Origin: Dasyornis broadbenti
Taxonomy: Eukaryota; Chordata; Aves; Passeriformes; Dasyornithidae
Assembly (NCBI GenBank): GCA_013397935.1
Contig: VZRN01005002.1
Span: forward strand, 904,853 to 968,852
Reading direction: 5' to 3'
Length of the DNA stretch: 64,000 bases
Shown: in pieces, positions 62,255 through 64,000 of the stretch
Numbering within the stretch: the stretch's first letter is position 1
How the letters are laid out: each line of letters opens with the position of its first letter
Notes under the pieces: generated by a model
Databases searched by the model: none
What the model was told of the DNA's origin: nothing
The model's input: the letters and a program-made list of their open reading frames with translations, nothing else
Translations under genes and position numbers: made by a program

Positions 62255-62560
62255 GGGGTTCTAGCCATGCAAGTCACATTTATTAAAGGCAGCATGTCAA
62301 ATAAGAGTTGACAATTACAGGCTATATCAATACACATTATGCCAGATGGTAATGAGCCATACACAGAGGGCCAGCCATCCAAAATAATCACACCATTTTC
62401 CACAGAAATGTTGAAGAGGTTATGGTTTATTACACAGTGCTCATTAGATATACAGTGGCAGCATTAGCAATTTTTCCTTCATTTGTGTCTCATTTAAGAC
62501 TCTGCCCCCACAAGCCCATTCAAATTAGTACACAAGGTTAAAATCATTATGGTCAGTGAG
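62255..62560. other. second candidate conserved non-coding element
   Basis: This unique, complex sequence is rich in homeodomain-like AATTA/TAAT words (for example gttgacaattacaggct) and has no repeat signature or coding frame. The same caveat applies: conservation is inferred from texture only. Confidence 0.25.
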
Positions 62561-64000
62561 TAAAAAAAAAAAAGTTGTATTTTTATTTTACAGTAATGGT
62601 TGATCAAAGGTCCCTGGAATCTATTATTCTCTCAACTATTATCTAACACAAAATACTAAAAGGGATGAAATTCACTGTCATTTGCTGTGAAGAAAGATAA
62701 CTGATTTTAAATGGGTAAGCTCTGTATTACTTAATTAATAACTCTAAGTGGAAACAACAGTTAAGTTGTGACACAAAATGACAAAAGCCAGAAAACTAAA
62801 AGTGGAAACTGAACTTTCAGCCTTGGCTTTGAACTTTCTCATCTGCTTTTCAATCTGCTGCTTTAACAGCATGGAAATATTTACATGTCCAAAAGGCAAC
62901 TCATCCTTCACAGCAGGTGGAAAAAACAGTTGTCTCAAACGACTAGAGTGTTATCTCTGAGAAAACACCTATAAGATGATTTAAAGTACCTTTCTATTCA
63001 GCTGCATATGTTGACTTCCAGTTAGAAAATTACTGTTGGAAACATTTATTTTCCTGCCTTTTTGTGTTTATAGATGATATGGGGGTGAAAAGATGTATTG
63101 AGGCAAAAATGAGAATTTGACAGCACAAGGAAGGATACGTTTATCGCTTAAAAATATGTCAATGTCCCCCAGACTCCAAGCGACAGCCAGCATTTGGAAG
63201 TCATAAAACTAAAAGAGAAGAAGAACTTAAGTACTGGATGTACCACCTGACAACATGACAGCAAAGAATTGCGTTTTCAGTCCAAGCTCCTCTTTTGAAG
63301 CTTGCAGTGCATCACTTGGAAATCTGGGTCGCATATCAGGCAGCCACCCAACCCTCAAGGCCAGGGCATCCTCACACCTCCTTCCTTGGCCACTCCTGCC
63401 AAGTTACTCTGCCGTTACACAAAACGTTGGATTATTCATTCAGCCAGATGGCAAAAGAGTGAAAAAGTCAGTATACAGGAGACTATGGGAGAGAAAGGTG
63501 GGATACCTGGACTACAGATCCTGCTATGCTGAGTAAGTTACAGGGAAGGAAACAACATTACAAACTCAGGCATTCCTGAGCTAGACATCCTATATCCCTG
63601 TGTTCAGAGAATTTTTCTGAAAATTCAGACAGAGCAGTACTTTTGCATCCTTTCAAATTCTTGATGAAGCCAAACCTGGACTTCTTGCATCCTCAGTGAA
63701 TGCTTAGTCAATGGATAAAGAACACAGACCAATGTTAACAGCACATCTCCAGTTTAACAATCCACTAACAAAATTTCCTAGTTAACTAACCAACGAATTT
63801 TATCTGTGTTTTTCAATTGTTTGACAGATAAAAAGCAAGTTTTATTTAATAGGATCTTAGAAAAAATGCTTACAAAATTAAAAAGAATTCCATTAATTCC
63901 AGGCAATGCCAGTCTTACGACAACTGAACAGGTAGTCTTGTAAAAAACTTTTTTACTGTATTTAGCAATCAACAACAATATTTTGCAAAAAGGTCACCAG

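Larger units (their letters stand above)
52874..64000 (-). other. PDSS2: PDSS2 intron 2 (partial, at least 11.1 kb)
   Basis: The acceptor next to exon 3 is tctttcag. No exon 2 (expected to encode a segment like VHDSW...LRGLVVLLISKAAG) was found up to the right edge, so the intron continues beyond the window. It contains conserved-looking GC-richer blocks (about 53660-55140 and 62255-62560), a small GTGCCACC repeat cluster (58429-58478) and a long A/purine-rich section (about 60340-61560). Confidence 0.85.

Noticed and set aside
1..64000. tRNA genes, CRISPR arrays, bacterial or phage genes
   Set aside because: None found: no cloverleaf with both internal boxes noticed, no regularly spaced repeats, no operon-like coding.

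Overview
The window is vertebrate nuclear DNA, almost certainly from a bird. It is AT-rich and almost entirely non-coding, with small exons separated by kilobase introns with GT/AG ends. It carries several truncated CR1-type LINE 3' ends (about 15985, 26646, 42565, 43571 and 51895) and a degraded long terminal repeat of a kind widespread in birds (9075-10200). No bacterial-style gene organisation, CRISPR array or tRNA was seen.

One protein-coding gene can be supported: PDSS2, subunit 2 of decaprenyl diphosphate synthase, on the minus strand. The 3' six coding exons, called exons 3-8 on the human numbering, lie right to left at 52873-52675, 36362-36288, 27890-27717, 25680-25549, 21991-21956 and 12979-12821. 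All six have AG acceptors, the five internal ones have GT donors, and the reading frame stays open across every junction. Together they encode 257 complete residues plus the stop. The mitochondrial targeting region and first part of the protein (exons 1-2, roughly 140 residues by comparison with the human protein as I remember it) must lie to the right of base 64000.

Layout: 1-6990 is intergenic DNA with no recognised gene. 6990-10200 is a broken endogenous retroviral element on the minus strand: an internal-region remnant, then a 5' LTR that is itself split by a roughly 0.6-kb insert. 10201-11880 is intergenic. 11880-12820 is the likely PDSS2 3' UTR. From 12821 to the right edge the window is PDSS2 exons and introns: intron 7 (9.0 kb), intron 6 (3.6 kb), intron 5 (2.0 kb), intron 4 (8.4 kb), intron 3 (16.3 kb) and at least 11.1 kb of intron 2.

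I found no unknown biological system. The observations most worth checking are: competing splice donors 4 nt apart at the 36-nt exon 7, one of which would swap the PDSS2 C-terminus for a 125-residue overlapping frame; the insert nested in the LTR, with a 6-bp target duplication and a 23-bp hairpin; and a long, composition-distinct block in intron 2 (about 54536-55140) that looks like a conserved non-coding element.
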